A DNA stretch of 64,000 bases, taken from assembly GCA_046727575.1 (NCBI GenBank), contig JBKPCV010000046.1:1-64000 (forward strand), read 5' to 3'. The DNA comes from DASPTH01 sp046727575 (GTDB lineage: Bacteria; Actinomycetota; Acidimicrobiia; IMCC26256; DASPTH01). The notes beneath the pieces are model-generated. The model saw nothing but the letters and a program-made list of their open reading frames with translations, was not told the DNA's origin and did not search any database. Shown here one piece after another: positions 18,568 through 27,892 of this stretch (position 1 is the stretch's first letter; each line of letters starts with the position of its first letter). A program made the translations under genes and the position numbers.

Positions 18568-19812
18568 TTGCGACGAGTGAGAGCCCTGGGAGTCGGCACC
18601 GTCGTGACGGCGCTGACGCTCGCCGCGGTGCTGCCCCTGGCTCCGGCGGCAACGGCGGCGAAGCCGCGGAACGTCTACACGCCGGTCCTCGCGGCGCAGC
18701 TCGCGCCGGTCAACCCCGCGCCCTTCCTCGGAACCGACCGCAAGTACCACGTGCTGTACGAGCTGCGTCTGTCGAACCGAGGCCCGGTTGGCGCGACGCT
18801 GCAAGAGATCGACGTGTTCGACGCCGAGACACGCGCCACGATCCACACCTACGCAGGCGCTGAGCTCCAAGCGCGCATCCGTGACATCGGCGGCGTGAGC
18901 GCGCCCGACCCCGTGATCGCGCCCGGTGGCGAGCGGCTGTTCCTGGTCGACTTGACGTTCGGGCTCAGCGCGAGCTTGCCCGTCGCTGTCGGGCACCGGT
19001 TCCAAGTGCTCGCTGCCAAGAGCCCGAGTTCCAGGGAAGCGTCGGCGGTGAGCTATCCGATCGCGACGGTGACGTTCGACGGTCCGCCGCCCGTCGTGCT
19101 CGTGCCGCCTGTGCGCGGGAACGGGTGGGTCGTGACCAACGGTTGCTGCGACGTCGGCAACACGAACCGCACGACGATCCTCCCCGTCAACGGCGCGTTG
19201 TGGAGCCCGCTTCGGGTGGCGATGGACCTCACGCAGCTCGACGATGCCGGCCTGTTCGTCCACGACGACGCCGCGCAGCTCGGCAACTACACGGGCTACG
19301 GCGCCGACGTGCTGTCGGTCGGCCCCGGGAGGGTGGTCGCGCTCCTCAACACGCTGCCCGACCGGCCGGCCGGCGCGCCGCCGGATTCGGCAGCGTCGAG
19401 CTTCGAGAGCTCGGACGGCAATTACGTCGTCGTCGATCTCGGGAACGGGACGTATGCGTTCTACGGAAACCTGCAACCCGGATCGCTGACCGTGCAGGTC
19501 GGTGACACGGTCCAACGACGCGAAGTGCTCGGGACGATCGGTAACAGCGGAGACAGTGCGTTCCCGCACCTGCAGTTCCGACTGATGAGCGGCGGGTCGC
19601 CATTCGGCTCCGACGGGCTGCCGTTCGTGTTGGGGGGTTTTGCCTACGAGGGCCAGCTCGACGCGGCGAAATTCTTCGCGGAGGGGGTCACCGGCGACTA
19701 CCAAGAGAGCCGGTCCGTCCGGCCCGATCCGCGTCGACGGGAGCTGCCGCTCGGCTTCGCGATCATCGACTTCGGCCAGCCGGGTGGCGGCGGAGCCGTC
19801 GGACGTACGTAG
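18568..19812 (+). CDS. Secreted M23/LytM-fold protein, probably not an active peptidase
   Basis: This 414-residue protein has a signal peptide (basic start, hydrophobic 8–25, cleavage probably after AATAA) and a C-terminal LytM/M23-like domain (about 205–360). The fold markers are visible (ADVLSVGPGRVV, GNYVVVDLGNGTYAFYGNLQPGS, VGDTVQRREVLGTIGNSG), but the usual zinc ligands are lost. The position often written AHLQPG is GNLQPG, and the HLHF pair is HLQF. It may bind peptidoglycan or regulate a hydrolase rather than cut. TTG 18568 is chosen because GGAGG lies 5 nt before it. Confidence 0.78.
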   Translation: MRRVRALGVGTVVTALTLAAVLPLAPAATAAKPRNVYTPVLAAQLAPVNPAPFLGTDRKYHVLYELRLSNRGPVGATLQEIDVFDAETRATIHTYAGAELQARIRDIGGVSAPDPVIAPGGERLFLVDLTFGLSASLPVAVGHRFQVLAAKSPSSREASAVSYPIATVTFDGPPPVVLVPPVRGNGWVVTNGCCDVGNTNRTTILPVNGALWSPLRVAMDLTQLDDAGLFVHDDAAQLGNYTGYGADVLSVGPGRVVALLNTLPDRPAGAPPDSAASSFESSDGNYVVVDLGNGTYAFYGNLQPGSLTVQVGDTVQRREVLGTIGNSGDSAFPHLQFRLMSGGSPFGSDGLPFVLGGFAYEGQLDAAKFFAEGVTGDYQESRSVRPDPRRRELPLGFAIIDFGQPGGGGAVGRT

Positions 19813-19835
19813 CGTCCGTCGCCGGGTTCCTGACG

Positions 19836-20390
19836 GTGTCGTCGACCGCCCGGAGACTGTTGGTAGCGACGCCGACCTTGCTCGATCCGAACTTCTTCCG
19901 GACCGTCGTGTTCATCATCGAGCACACAGCCGAGGGCGCGCTCGGCGTGGTGCTGAACCGACCGTCGACCGCGGATCTCACCGATGCGCTGCCCGACTGG
20001 TCTCATCTCGCGGCGGAACCGCCGGTCGCATTCGTCGGCGGACCGGTACAGGCGCGGGAAGCGGTGATCGGATTGGGGCGCGCCGCCGCGGTCGGCAGCG
20101 GTGAGGGGTGGGAGCCCTTGCTCGATCGCATGGGGAGCGTCGACCTCGGGCGCACGCCGTTAGAGGTCCATCCCACGATCGAAGCGGTGCGCGTTTTCGC
20201 GGGATACGCCGCCTGGGGTGCGGGCCAGCTCGACGGTGAACTCTCGGTTGACGGGTGGTACGTCGTCGACGCCCAGCCCGACGACCTGCTCACCTCCGAG
20301 CCGGATCTGCTGTGGCGGACGGTGCTCCGCCGTCAAGGAGGTGACCTCGCCGTCGCCGCCAACTTTCCGCTCGATCCGCGGACGAACTGA
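19836..20390 (+). CDS. YqgE/AlgH family protein
   Basis: This 184-residue cytoplasmic protein of UPF0301 is recognised by its N-terminus (LLVATPTLLDPNFFRTVVFIIEHTAEGALGVVLNRP, seen as two adjoining blocks), FVGGPVQ and GYAAWGAGQLDGEL. The family is widespread and its biochemical role is unclear; in Pseudomonas AlgH affects alginate regulation. GTG 19836 begins just before the conserved block. It is 23 nt after the M23-like gene and may be transcribed with it. Confidence 0.9.
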   Translation: MSSTARRLLVATPTLLDPNFFRTVVFIIEHTAEGALGVVLNRPSTADLTDALPDWSHLAAEPPVAFVGGPVQAREAVIGLGRAAAVGSGEGWEPLLDRMGSVDLGRTPLEVHPTIEAVRVFAGYAAWGAGQLDGELSVDGWYVVDAQPDDLLTSEPDLLWRTVLRRQGGDLAVAANFPLDPRTN

Positions 20391-20410
20391 CCGCGGGTAA
20401 CGTCGCCTTC

Positions 20411-21124
20411 GTGCCCGACGACGACATCGACCGTGTCCTCGTAGTAATCGCGCATCCCGACGACGTCGACTTTGGTGTCGCAGGCAGCGTCGCCCGATGG
20501 ACCGATGCGGGGATCGATGTCGCGTACTGCATCGTGACCGACGGCGAAGCCGGAGGCCGCCACACTGGCATCGGACCGGCGGAGCTCGCAGACCTGCGAC
20601 GCGTGGAGCAGACGAACGCGGCCAAGGTCGTCGGCGTGACGGACCTCACCTTCCTCGGCTATCCGGACGGTCGACTCGAGTCGTCGATCGAGCTGCGACG
20701 CGACATCACCCGCGTGATCCGCCGCTGTCGTCCTGATCGCGTCGTGTGCCCGTCCCCCGATCGCAACTACCAACGCATCCAGGCAAGCCATCCGGACCAT
20801 CTCGCGTGCGGCGACGCCGCACTGTCGGCGGTGTACCCCGACGCCCGGAACCCGTTCGCGCATCCCGAGCTGCTCGAGGAGGGCTTCGAGCCGTGGGTTG
20901 TGGGCGAGATCTTCCTGTTCACGGCCGGCGAGCCGAACGTGTTCGTCGACATCACCGACACGGTCGATCGCAAGATCGAGGCGCTGCGCTGTCACGTGAG
21001 CCAGATGCCCGACCCGGTTGGCATCGAGCAACGGATGCGCAGCGGGGGGGAGGTGACGGCCGAGCGGGCGGGGTTCCCGAGGGGACGTCTGGCCGAGGGA
21101 TTCGTGCGCGTCGAATCGCAATGA
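20411..21124 (+). CDS. PIG-L family N-acetylglucosaminyl deacetylase-like hydrolase
   Basis: A 237-residue zinc deacetylase of the LmbE/PIG-L fold. The metal motif AHPDDVDFG is at the N-terminus and the third ligand is probably in SHPDHLACG. Relatives deacetylate GlcNAc-linked small molecules such as mycothiol precursors or their S-conjugates. The substrate cannot be fixed from the sequence; a second paralogue is at 43097–43891. The stop overlaps the next ATG by 4 nt. Confidence 0.87.
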   Translation: MPDDDIDRVLVVIAHPDDVDFGVAGSVARWTDAGIDVAYCIVTDGEAGGRHTGIGPAELADLRRVEQTNAAKVVGVTDLTFLGYPDGRLESSIELRRDITRVIRRCRPDRVVCPSPDRNYQRIQASHPDHLACGDAALSAVYPDARNPFAHPELLEEGFEPWVVGEIFLFTAGEPNVFVDITDTVDRKIEALRCHVSQMPDPVGIEQRMRSGGEVTAERAGFPRGRLAEGFVRVESQ

Positions 21125-21768
21125 GCCGTCGTGCCGGCTCGACAGGTTGCGACGGAGCCAAGACGGAGTCCGAGACCCGACTCCTCCTCGTACGCCACGG
21201 TCAGTCGACCTGGAACGCCAACGGACGCTGGCAGGGCCACGCCGACCCGCCCCTCTCGGCCCTCGGCGAGGAGCAGGCCGCCGACGCCGCGGCCCACCTG
21301 CCCGAGGTCGACGCGCTCTGGACGTCCGATCTCGCGCGTGCGCGCCGAACGGCCGAGATCGTCGCAGGCCGCCTCGGGCTTCCCGTACGGGTGGAGTCGA
21401 GGCTGCGCGAACGCGACGCCGGCGAGTGGCAGGGCCACACCCGAGGCGAGATCGAGGAGCGCTGGCCGGGATTCCTCACGTCGGGACGACGTCCCCCGGG
21501 ATACGAGGACGACGAGGCCTTGCTCGCGCGTGTCCTGGCTGCGGTGGCCGAGATCGGGGCGGAGCACGAGGGGACGTCGGTCCTCGTGGTGACGCACGGC
21601 GGCATCGTGCGCACGCTCGAGCGCCACCTCGGCGACGGCGACTCAGGCCTGCTCCCGAACCTCGGTGGTCGGTTCCTCGTGCGTCGGCGCGACGACGAGG
21701 GCTGGGCGCTCGGCAAACGCGTGTTGCTCGTCGAGGACGCCCCGGTCACGAGGCCGAATCAGATCTGA
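21121..21768 (+). CDS. Histidine phosphatase (phosphoglycerate mutase-like)
   Basis: A 215-residue branch-1 histidine phosphatase. The catalytic motif LLLVRHGQSTWN supplies Arg-His-Gly, the Glu region is ERDAGEWQG, and the second His is in VVTHGGIVRTL. The family acts on phosphorylated small molecules (acid, alpha-ribazole, glucosyl-phosphoglycerate); no feature here selects among them. A true glycolytic mutase is less likely at this length. ATG 21121 overlaps the preceding stop by 4 nt. Confidence 0.87.
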   Translation: MSRRAGSTGCDGAKTESETRLLLVRHGQSTWNANGRWQGHADPPLSALGEEQAADAAAHLPEVDALWTSDLARARRTAEIVAGRLGLPVRVESRLRERDAGEWQGHTRGEIEERWPGFLTSGRRPPGYEDDEALLARVLAAVAEIGAEHEGTSVLVVTHGGIVRTLERHLGDGDSGLLPNLGGRFLVRRRDDEGWALGKRVLLVEDAPVTRPNQI

Positions 21769-21834
21769 TCTCGGCGCGCGGACGCCGCCGGACCGCATAA
21801 ACTGGCCAGTTCCCCGATCCGGGAGCACGCGCCT

Positions 21835-24159
21835 TTGACCGAGCCGGAAGCGGCCGAGAGCGAACAGCTCGAGGCGGAGCAGCGGCACCTCGATGCCGCC
21901 TACGCGCGGCTCGACGCCATGCGGCGGGCAGCGGAGCGGGTGGCGGAGGGGTACTCGGTCCAGCAGGGCGGCACCCTCCAGGCCCGCCTCGAACGCGAGG
22001 CCGCCGAGGCGAATACCCGCCGCCGGCTCGCTGCGCTCGACATCGGCGACGCGCCCTTGTGCTTCGGACGCCTCGACCTCGTCCCTGACCAGGCCCGAGG
22101 GGACGACCCTGCGTCGGCGGGACCGTTCTACATCGGACGGATCTCTGTGAACGACGAGGATCTCGTCCCGCTCGTCGTCGACTGGCGGGCCCCGGTGGCG
22201 GAGCCGTTCTATCGGGCGACGGCGGTGGAGCCGCTCGGCGTCGCCCGCCGCCGTCACTTCCAGACGCACGGGCGGCGCCTCATCGCGATCGACGACGAGG
22301 TGTTCGACCCCGATTCGACCGAGGGCACCGGCCTCACCGTCGTCGGCGAGGGCGCGCTGCTCGCGGCGCTCGAGCAGCAGCGCACGGGTCGCATGCGCGA
22401 CATCGTCGCCACGATCCAGGCGGAACAGGACGAAGCGATCCGCGCGCCGATCACGGGGATCTCCATCGTCGCCGGCGGGCCCGGGACGGGGAAGACCGCA
22501 GTGGCGCTCCATCGCGCCGCGTACCTCCTCTATTCGTACCGGAAGCGGCTGGCCGCGCAGGGCGTGCTGCTCGTCGGACCGAGCCCGATCTTCCTCCGCT
22601 ACATCGAAGAGGTGCTCCCGTCGCTGGGTGAGGACGAGGTCGTGCTTGCAACGCCGTCCTCGCTGAAGCCGACCGTCCGCGTCCGCGCCAACGAACCGCC
22701 GCCTGTCGCGCTGGTGAAGGGTGACCGCCGCATGGCCCAGGTGATCGCCGGAGCGGTCGCCGACCGGGAGCGCCCGATGCCGCGTGACGTCGTCGTCTCA
22801 GTCGACGGCTTCGGGTTGCGGCTGCGGCGACGCGACTCGGCTCGCATCGTGGAACGCGCGCGCGGGCGGCGCGGCACGCACAACGAACGACGCCCGTACG
22901 TCGCCGGCCTCGTCGTCGACCACTTCCGCCGCGAATACCGGCGCGCGCTCACTGCGGCGTACCGCGACCGCGACGCCGTCGACGACGTGACGGTCGCCGC
23001 GATGCTCGCCCGCGGCGAGCCGGCGCCCGAGGAGTGGGAAGAGGAGCTTGCCGACAGCCTGCGCCGGGCGCCCGAGCTCAGGGCTGCGCTCGAACGCATG
23101 TGGCCCGTGCTGAGCGGGGCAGAGTTGGTGAACGACTTGTTCGGATTCGAGGCGCTGATCCGGTCGGCGGCGGGGGGCGTACTCACCGCCGACGAAGCGC
23201 GACTGCTGGTGCGCGATCGCGACCCCGACGTGCGCGACGTCCTCTGGACCGAGTCGGACCTGCCGCTCATCGACGAAGCAGACGCGCTGCTCGGGCCCCG
23301 GAGCGCGGCGCGACCGCGGCGGCGGCGCCGTGGGCGACGCAACGAGGCGCTGGAGATGGCGCGGCGCACGGTCGCCGAGCTGGGTGTAGGTGGTGCGGTG
23401 TCGGCCGAGCAGGTGCTCGAGCGGTACGGCAGCGACGACGGCGGAGCGATGGTCGAGTCCGACGGCGAGCCGCGCACGTTCGGCCACGTGCTCGTGGACG
23501 AGGCGCAGGACCTCACGCCGATGCAGTGGCTCATGCTTGCCCGGCGTTGTCCGTCGGGCTCGATGACGCTCGTCGGCGACTTCGGCCAGGCGAGCCGCGC
23601 TGGCGCGCTGTCCGACTGGGACGACGTGCTCGCGAACGTGAACGTTCGGATGCCGCCGCGTCGGGTCACGCTCTCGGTGAACTACCGGACGCCGGCGGAG
23701 ATCATGGAGGTCGCCAACCGGCTGTTGCCGGCCGCCGCGCCCGGTATCGAGCCTGCGCGACCCGTTCGCAGCACCGGTGCCGTGCCCCGCGTCGAGTCGG
23801 TCGGCGCCGACCGGGTGATCGGCACCGCAGCCGCGGCGGCGCGTCGCGCGTCGACCGCGGGCGGAACGGTCGCGGTGATCGCGCCGCCCGCGCTGCACGG
23901 CGCGCTCGCGGAAGTGCTGCGCGACGATGGGGCGGTCGCCGACTCCGTCGACGCGATCGACGCGCCGATCGCGGTCTTGGTGCCACTGGACGCCAAGGGA
24001 CTCGAGTTCGACCATGTCGTCGTCGTCGAGCCCGCACAGCTCGTGTCCCCCGACGCCGCCGGCTTGCGCCTCCTCTACGTCGTGCTCACGCGCGCGACGC
24101 GCCAGCTCGTCGTCGTGCACGCGGAACCATTGCCGGAAGCGCTCGGTCTCGGCGTGTGA
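21835..24159 (+). CDS. helD: HelD-like UvrD/Rep superfamily ATPase (RNA polymerase recycling factor)
   Basis: A 774-residue superfamily 1 ATPase with an N-terminal coiled-coil arm (1–70) instead of DNA-helicase accessory domains, Walker A GGPGTGKT (214–221), Walker B VLVDEAQDLTPMQW and a late motif PLDAKGLEFDHVVVVEP. This is the architecture of actinobacterial HelD, which enters the RNA polymerase channels, removes DNA and recycles stalled enzyme, and can confer rifampicin tolerance. The start is TTG 21835, with GGGAG upstream. It stands alone between two promoters; the following interval contains a dispersed repeat. Confidence 0.88.
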   Translation: MTEPEAAESEQLEAEQRHLDAAYARLDAMRRAAERVAEGYSVQQGGTLQARLEREAAEANTRRRLAALDIGDAPLCFGRLDLVPDQARGDDPASAGPFYIGRISVNDEDLVPLVVDWRAPVAEPFYRATAVEPLGVARRRHFQTHGRRLIAIDDEVFDPDSTEGTGLTVVGEGALLAALEQQRTGRMRDIVATIQAEQDEAIRAPITGISIVAGGPGTGKTAVALHRAAYLLYSYRKRLAAQGVLLVGPSPIFLRYIEEVLPSLGEDEVVLATPSSLKPTVRVRANEPPPVALVKGDRRMAQVIAGAVADRERPMPRDVVVSVDGFGLRLRRRDSARIVERARGRRGTHNERRPYVAGLVVDHFRREYRRALTAAYRDRDAVDDVTVAAMLARGEPAPEEWEEELADSLRRAPELRAALERMWPVLSGAELVNDLFGFEALIRSAAGGVLTADEARLLVRDRDPDVRDVLWTESDLPLIDEADALLGPRSAARPRRRRRGRRNEALEMARRTVAELGVGGAVSAEQVLERYGSDDGGAMVESDGEPRTFGHVLVDEAQDLTPMQWLMLARRCPSGSMTLVGDFGQASRAGALSDWDDVLANVNVRMPPRRVTLSVNYRTPAEIMEVANRLLPAAAPGIEPARPVRSTGAVPRVESVGADRVIGTAAAAARRASTAGGTVAVIAPPALHGALAEVLRDDGAVADSVDAIDAPIAVLVPLDAKGLEFDHVVVVEPAQLVSPDAAGLRLLYVVLTRATRQLVVVHAEPLPEALGLGV

Positions 24160-24251
24160 GCTCGGCCTTATTTTGCCTGAGCGTCGAGGTGAGTGGATGC
24201 GGGGCGCAGGTACCCTCGATGACGGTGCGCTCGCTGCGGCCCGGTGCACGT

Positions 24252-24298
24252 GAGCGAGCGACCGCGAGCCCGGTATCCGGGCGAGCAGCGAGCGAGCC
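24252..24298 (+). repeat. Dispersed hairpin repeat, copy A
   Basis: This intergenic element has the core GCGAGCCCGGTATCCGGGC followed by GAGCAGCGAGCG. Related copies are at 49989–50100 (two, reverse orientation) and 55221–55262. The hairpin arms GCCCGG/CCGGGC here are GCCGGG/CCCGGC in the other copies, a paired substitution that keeps the stem. Confidence 0.82.
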
Positions 24299-24329
24299 AT
24301 CGTGCTGGCACCGAGAGCGGAGATCAGGC

Positions 24330-26126
24330 ATGACGATCACCGAGACGGACCGGACTGCGGCGGACGTCGCGTGGGACATCGAACCGCTCGTCGACGGCAA
24401 GCGCGACGCCGGCGTCGACACGTTGCTCGACGACGCCGAGCGACGCGCACGCGCGCTCTCGGACTACCGGGGCCGGATCGGCACGCTCGACGCCGCGGAG
24501 CTGGCGACGCTGATGCACCAGGTCGCGGCTATCGCCGACATCGTGGGGCGTGCCGACTCGTACGCGGGCTTGCGGTTCGCAGTCGACACCCAGGACCCGG
24601 CCAACGGCGCGCTGATGGCGCGCGCCGAGGAGCGATCTACCGCCATCAACAACGAGCTCATCTTCGTCGAGCTCGAATGGGTGGCGGTCGACGACGATCG
24701 CGCCGCCGAGCTCCTCGCCGACGAGCGGCTCGCGTTCTGCCGTCATCACCTGGAATCGGCTCGCCGCTACCGACCGCATCTATTGAGCGAGCCCGAGGAG
24801 GTGATCCTTTCCGACAAGTCCCTCACCGCGAACAGCGCGTGGGTCCGGCTGTTCTCGGAGCTCACCTCGGCGCTGACCGTCGACCTCGACGGCACGTCCG
24901 TCAGCCTCGAAGAAGGCCTCTCGCGTCTCATGTCACCGGATCGGGACGTGCGTCGCGCCGCAGCCGACGCGGTCACCGGCGCGCTGGCACCGGGACTGCG
25001 CACGCGGGCGTTCGTGTTCAACACCTTGCTCGTCGACAAGTCGATCGACGATCGGATCCGTCATTACAACAGCTGGATCGCGAGCCGCAACCTCGGCAAC
25101 GAAGCGAGTGACGAGTCGGTTGAGGCGCTCGTCACCGCGGTGCAAGCGCGGTACGACATCCCGCAACGGTGGTACACGCTCAAGGCGAAGCTCCTCGGGC
25201 TCGACCGGATCGCCGATTTCGATCGCATGGCTTCGGTCGCGTCGGCCGACCAGGAGTTCGGCTGGACCGAAGCTCGCGACCTCGTGCTCGACGCGTACGC
25301 GTCGTTCTCCACGAAGCTCGCGGACACCGCGCGGCGCTTCTTCGACGAGTCGTGGATCGACGCACCCGTACGCCCCGGGAAGCGCCCCGGTGCGTTCTGC
25401 GCGTACACGGTCCCGAGCGCGCATCCGTACCTGCTGCTCAACTGGACCTCGCGCCGTCGGGACGTGCTCACCCTCGCCCACGAGATGGGCCACGGCCTGC
25501 ACGCGTACCTCGCGCGCGACCAGGGGATCTTTCACCAGAGCACGCCCTTGACCCTGGCCGAGACCGCGTCGGTGTTCGGCGAGACGGTCACGTTCGGGCG
25601 GCTCCTCGACGCGACATCCGACCCCGAGGCTCGCCTCGCGCTGCTCGCCGAGAGCCTCGAGGGCCAGATCGCGACGGTCTTCCGCCAGGTCGCGATGAAC
25701 CGTTACGAGGATCGCGTGCACAACCAGCGACGCGACCAGGGCGAGCTCTCTGTCGATCAGTTCAACGAGGCGTGGGCCGAGACGCAGGCCGCGATGCTCG
25801 GCGACTCCGTCGAGATCACGGAGGGCTATCGCACGTGGTGGTCGTACATCCCGCACTTCATGGGCACGCCGGGATACGTCTACGCGTACTCCTACGGCCA
25901 GCTGCTCGCGCTGTCGGTGTACCGCGCGTATGAGCAGCAAGGTGCCGACTTCGTCCCGAGGTACCTCGAGATGCTCGCCGCCGGTGGGTCGCGCTCGCCC
26001 GAGGAGCTCGGGAGGATCGTCGGCCTCGACCTCGAGGATCCCGCGTTCTGGGACGGCGGTCTCGCGATCGTCGCCGACCAGCTCGCCGCCGCGGAAGCCG
26101 CGGCGCGGGAGTCCGGGCGCCTCTGA
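24330..26126 (+). CDS. pepF: Oligoendopeptidase F (M3 family)
   Basis: A 598-residue cytoplasmic zinc metallopeptidase that degrades oligopeptides. The HEMGHGLH motif has His384, Glu385 and His388, and a third ligand Glu is expected in LAETASVFGE downstream. The N-terminal PepF/M3 domain (DVAWDIEPL …) is intact. ATG 24330 follows GGAG; the frame is open far upstream antisense-like, which I do not count as coding. It may process peptides imported by the Opp transporter at 35560–41381. Confidence 0.93.
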   Translation: MTITETDRTAADVAWDIEPLVDGKRDAGVDTLLDDAERRARALSDYRGRIGTLDAAELATLMHQVAAIADIVGRADSYAGLRFAVDTQDPANGALMARAEERSTAINNELIFVELEWVAVDDDRAAELLADERLAFCRHHLESARRYRPHLLSEPEEVILSDKSLTANSAWVRLFSELTSALTVDLDGTSVSLEEGLSRLMSPDRDVRRAAADAVTGALAPGLRTRAFVFNTLLVDKSIDDRIRHYNSWIASRNLGNEASDESVEALVTAVQARYDIPQRWYTLKAKLLGLDRIADFDRMASVASADQEFGWTEARDLVLDAYASFSTKLADTARRFFDESWIDAPVRPGKRPGAFCAYTVPSAHPYLLLNWTSRRRDVLTLAHEMGHGLHAYLARDQGIFHQSTPLTLAETASVFGETVTFGRLLDATSDPEARLALLAESLEGQIATVFRQVAMNRYEDRVHNQRRDQGELSVDQFNEAWAETQAAMLGDSVEITEGYRTWWSYIPHFMGTPGYVYAYSYGQLLALSVYRAYEQQGADFVPRYLEMLAAGGSRSPEELGRIVGLDLEDPAFWDGGLAIVADQLAAAEAAARESGRL

Positions 26127-26135
26127 CACCCATCT

Positions 26136-26186
26136 CCAACCTGCGTCAATTCGCCGCGGTATACGCGACGAATTGACGCAAGTTGG
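26136..26186. terminator. Large palindrome between convergent genes
   Basis: Two 18-nt arms (26136–26153 and 26169–26186) are complementary with one G·U-type mismatch, around a 15-nt spacer. The arms contain the AT-richer TGCGTCAATTCG/CGAATTGACGCA, unusual for this window. It probably terminates both the pepF and DUF885 transcripts, but could be a mobile palindromic element. Confidence 0.7.
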
Positions 26187-26201
26187 CAGTGAGATGAGGG
26201 A

Positions 26202-27890
26202 TCAGAGCCCGGCGAGTTCCGCTTCGAGCTGGCCGAGTCCCATGGGCCCGAGGTCGAGCGCGCGTCGGTGGAACGCCTTGAGGTCGAAGCCGTTGCCCGC
26301 ACGCCGCCGGGCGGCGTCACGCGCGCCGAGCCACACCCGTTCGCCGACCTTGTAGCTGATCGCCTGGCCGGGCAACCCGAGGTAGCGGTCGACTTCGCTC
26401 GCCATGAAGTCGGGCGGGAACTTGCTGCGCTCGATCACGAACGGCAGTGCGAGCTCGGGCGTCCACGTCTCGCCGGGCGCGTACCGCTCGTCGTCGGGGA
26501 TCGCGAGCTCGAGGTGCATGCCGATGTCCACGACGACGCGCACCACGCGCATCGCCTGCGCGCGCAGCATGCCGAGCTCGTAGGCCGGGTCCTCGAGGTA
26601 TCCGAGCTCGCCCATCAGGCGCTCCGCGTACAGCGCCCATCCCTCGGCGTGACCCGAGGTGCCGGCGAGCGTGCGCTGGTAACGGCTCAACGTGTCCGCG
26701 AGGTAGCGCACTTGCGCGATCTGGAGGTGATGCCCCGGGACGCCCTCGTGGTAGCAGATCGACACCTCGCCCCAGAGGGGGAACCGGGTCTTGCCGAGCG
26801 TCGGGTACCACGTACGGCCGGGGCGGCTGAAGTCCTCCGACGGGCCCGTGTAGTACATCGCCGCCGCGCCACCCGGCGGAGCGATCATCGCCTCGACCCG
26901 CTTCACCGGATCGGGGATGTCGAAGTGCGTGCCGTCGAGCTCGGCGACGGTCCGGTCGAGCAGCTCCTGGTTCCACCGCCGGAACTCGTTCACGCCCTCG
27001 ATGATGCGGTTCGGGTCGTTCTCGAGGTGCTCGATCACCTCGTCGACGTCGACACCCGGAATGATGCGCTCGGCAACCTGGCGCATCGCGTGCTCGATCC
27101 GGTGCAGCTCGTCCCACCCCCACTCGTACGTCTCGTCGAGATCGAGCTCGATGCCGGAGAAGTCGCGCGCATAGAGCGCGTAGCGGTCGCGGCCGACCGG
27201 ATCGTGCTCGACCGCGTGCGGCGCGTACTGCTCGACGAGATATCGGCCCATCGCCGCGTACGCGGCGGTCGCCCGCGCTGCGAGCTCCTCGAGCCGATGC
27301 GCGAACACCGTGTGTCCGAACCCGCGCTGTTCGTAGTCTTCGACGAGCGTGCCGAAGAAGGGCGGCGTCGACGGATCGACGCCGCCCCAGATGTCGGCCT
27401 GTTGGGCGCACGCCACCGCTTGGCGACGCGCCGCGACGACGCGCTGCTGCACGCCTTCGGTGAGCGCGGCCTCGATGCTCGCGAGGCCCTGCGGCACGAG
27501 CGCGAGTCGCTCGGCGATCGTCTGCCAATCGTCTTGAGTGTCACGCGGCATCAGGTCGAAGACCAGGCGCACGCCCTGGATCGGGCTGCCCAGAATGCGG
27601 ACGTCCCGCAAACGCTCGCCGGCGTCGTGCTCCTCGAGCGCGAGATCGAGCCGTTCCTGCAGGACTCCCGCCGCCACGCGGTCCGCATCGGAATCGACCT
27701 TCAGCGTGGTGAGCGCACGCAGCGTGGCGCGGTTGTGCTCCGCCCGCTCGTCGATGGCGTCCGGCGAGTAGTCGGTCATCTCGTGGTCGTGGCCGGTGAT
27801 GCCCTCGCCGGTGGCGGCGAGCGGGTCGAGTGCGGCGAACCGCTCCACGTAGGCGTCCGCGAGCTCGTAGACGTCTGAACGGTTGGTCAT
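26202..27890 (-). CDS. DUF885 family metallohydrolase-like protein
   Basis: A 562-residue protein of the DUF885 family. The motif HEGVPGHH (His381, Glu382, His387, His388) resembles a zinc peptidase site and the family is suspected to be proteolytic; some members act as carboxypeptidase-like hydrolases. No signal peptide is visible from this start. ATG 27890 has GAGG at ideal distance, while the in-frame ATG two codons earlier (27896) overlaps the upstream CocE stop as ATGA. Either way the two hydrolases are coupled. Confidence 0.86.
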   Translation of the reverse strand: MTNRSDVYELADAYVERFAALDPLAATGEGITGHDHEMTDYSPDAIDERAEHNRATLRALTTLKVDSDADRVAAGVLQERLDLALEEHDAGERLRDVRILGSPIQGVRLVFDLMPRDTQDDWQTIAERLALVPQGLASIEAALTEGVQQRVVAARRQAVACAQQADIWGGVDPSTPPFFGTLVEDYEQRGFGHTVFAHRLEELAARATAAYAAMGRYLVEQYAPHAVEHDPVGRDRYALYARDFSGIELDLDETYEWGWDELHRIEHAMRQVAERIIPGVDVDEVIEHLENDPNRIIEGVNEFRRWNQELLDRTVAELDGTHFDIPDPVKRVEAMIAPPGGAAAMYYTGPSEDFSRPGRTWYPTLGKTRFPLWGEVSICYHEGVPGHHLQIAQVRYLADTLSRYQRTLAGTSGHAEGWALYAERLMGELGYLEDPAYELGMLRAQAMRVVRVVVDIGMHLELAIPDDERYAPGETWTPELALPFVIERSKFPPDFMASEVDRYLGLPGQAISYKVGERVWLGARDAARRRAGNGFDLKAFHRRALDLGPMGLGQLEAELAGL

Positions 27891-27892
27891 CG

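Noticed and set aside
23132..23151. Third LexA box inside helD
   Set aside because: GAAC and GTTC are separated by 5 nt rather than 4 and lie inside coding sequence.
23034..24329. N-terminal extension of oligoendopeptidase F
   Set aside because: It overlaps helD in another frame, has arginine-rich shadow composition, and ATG 24330 with GGAG gives the family N-terminus.
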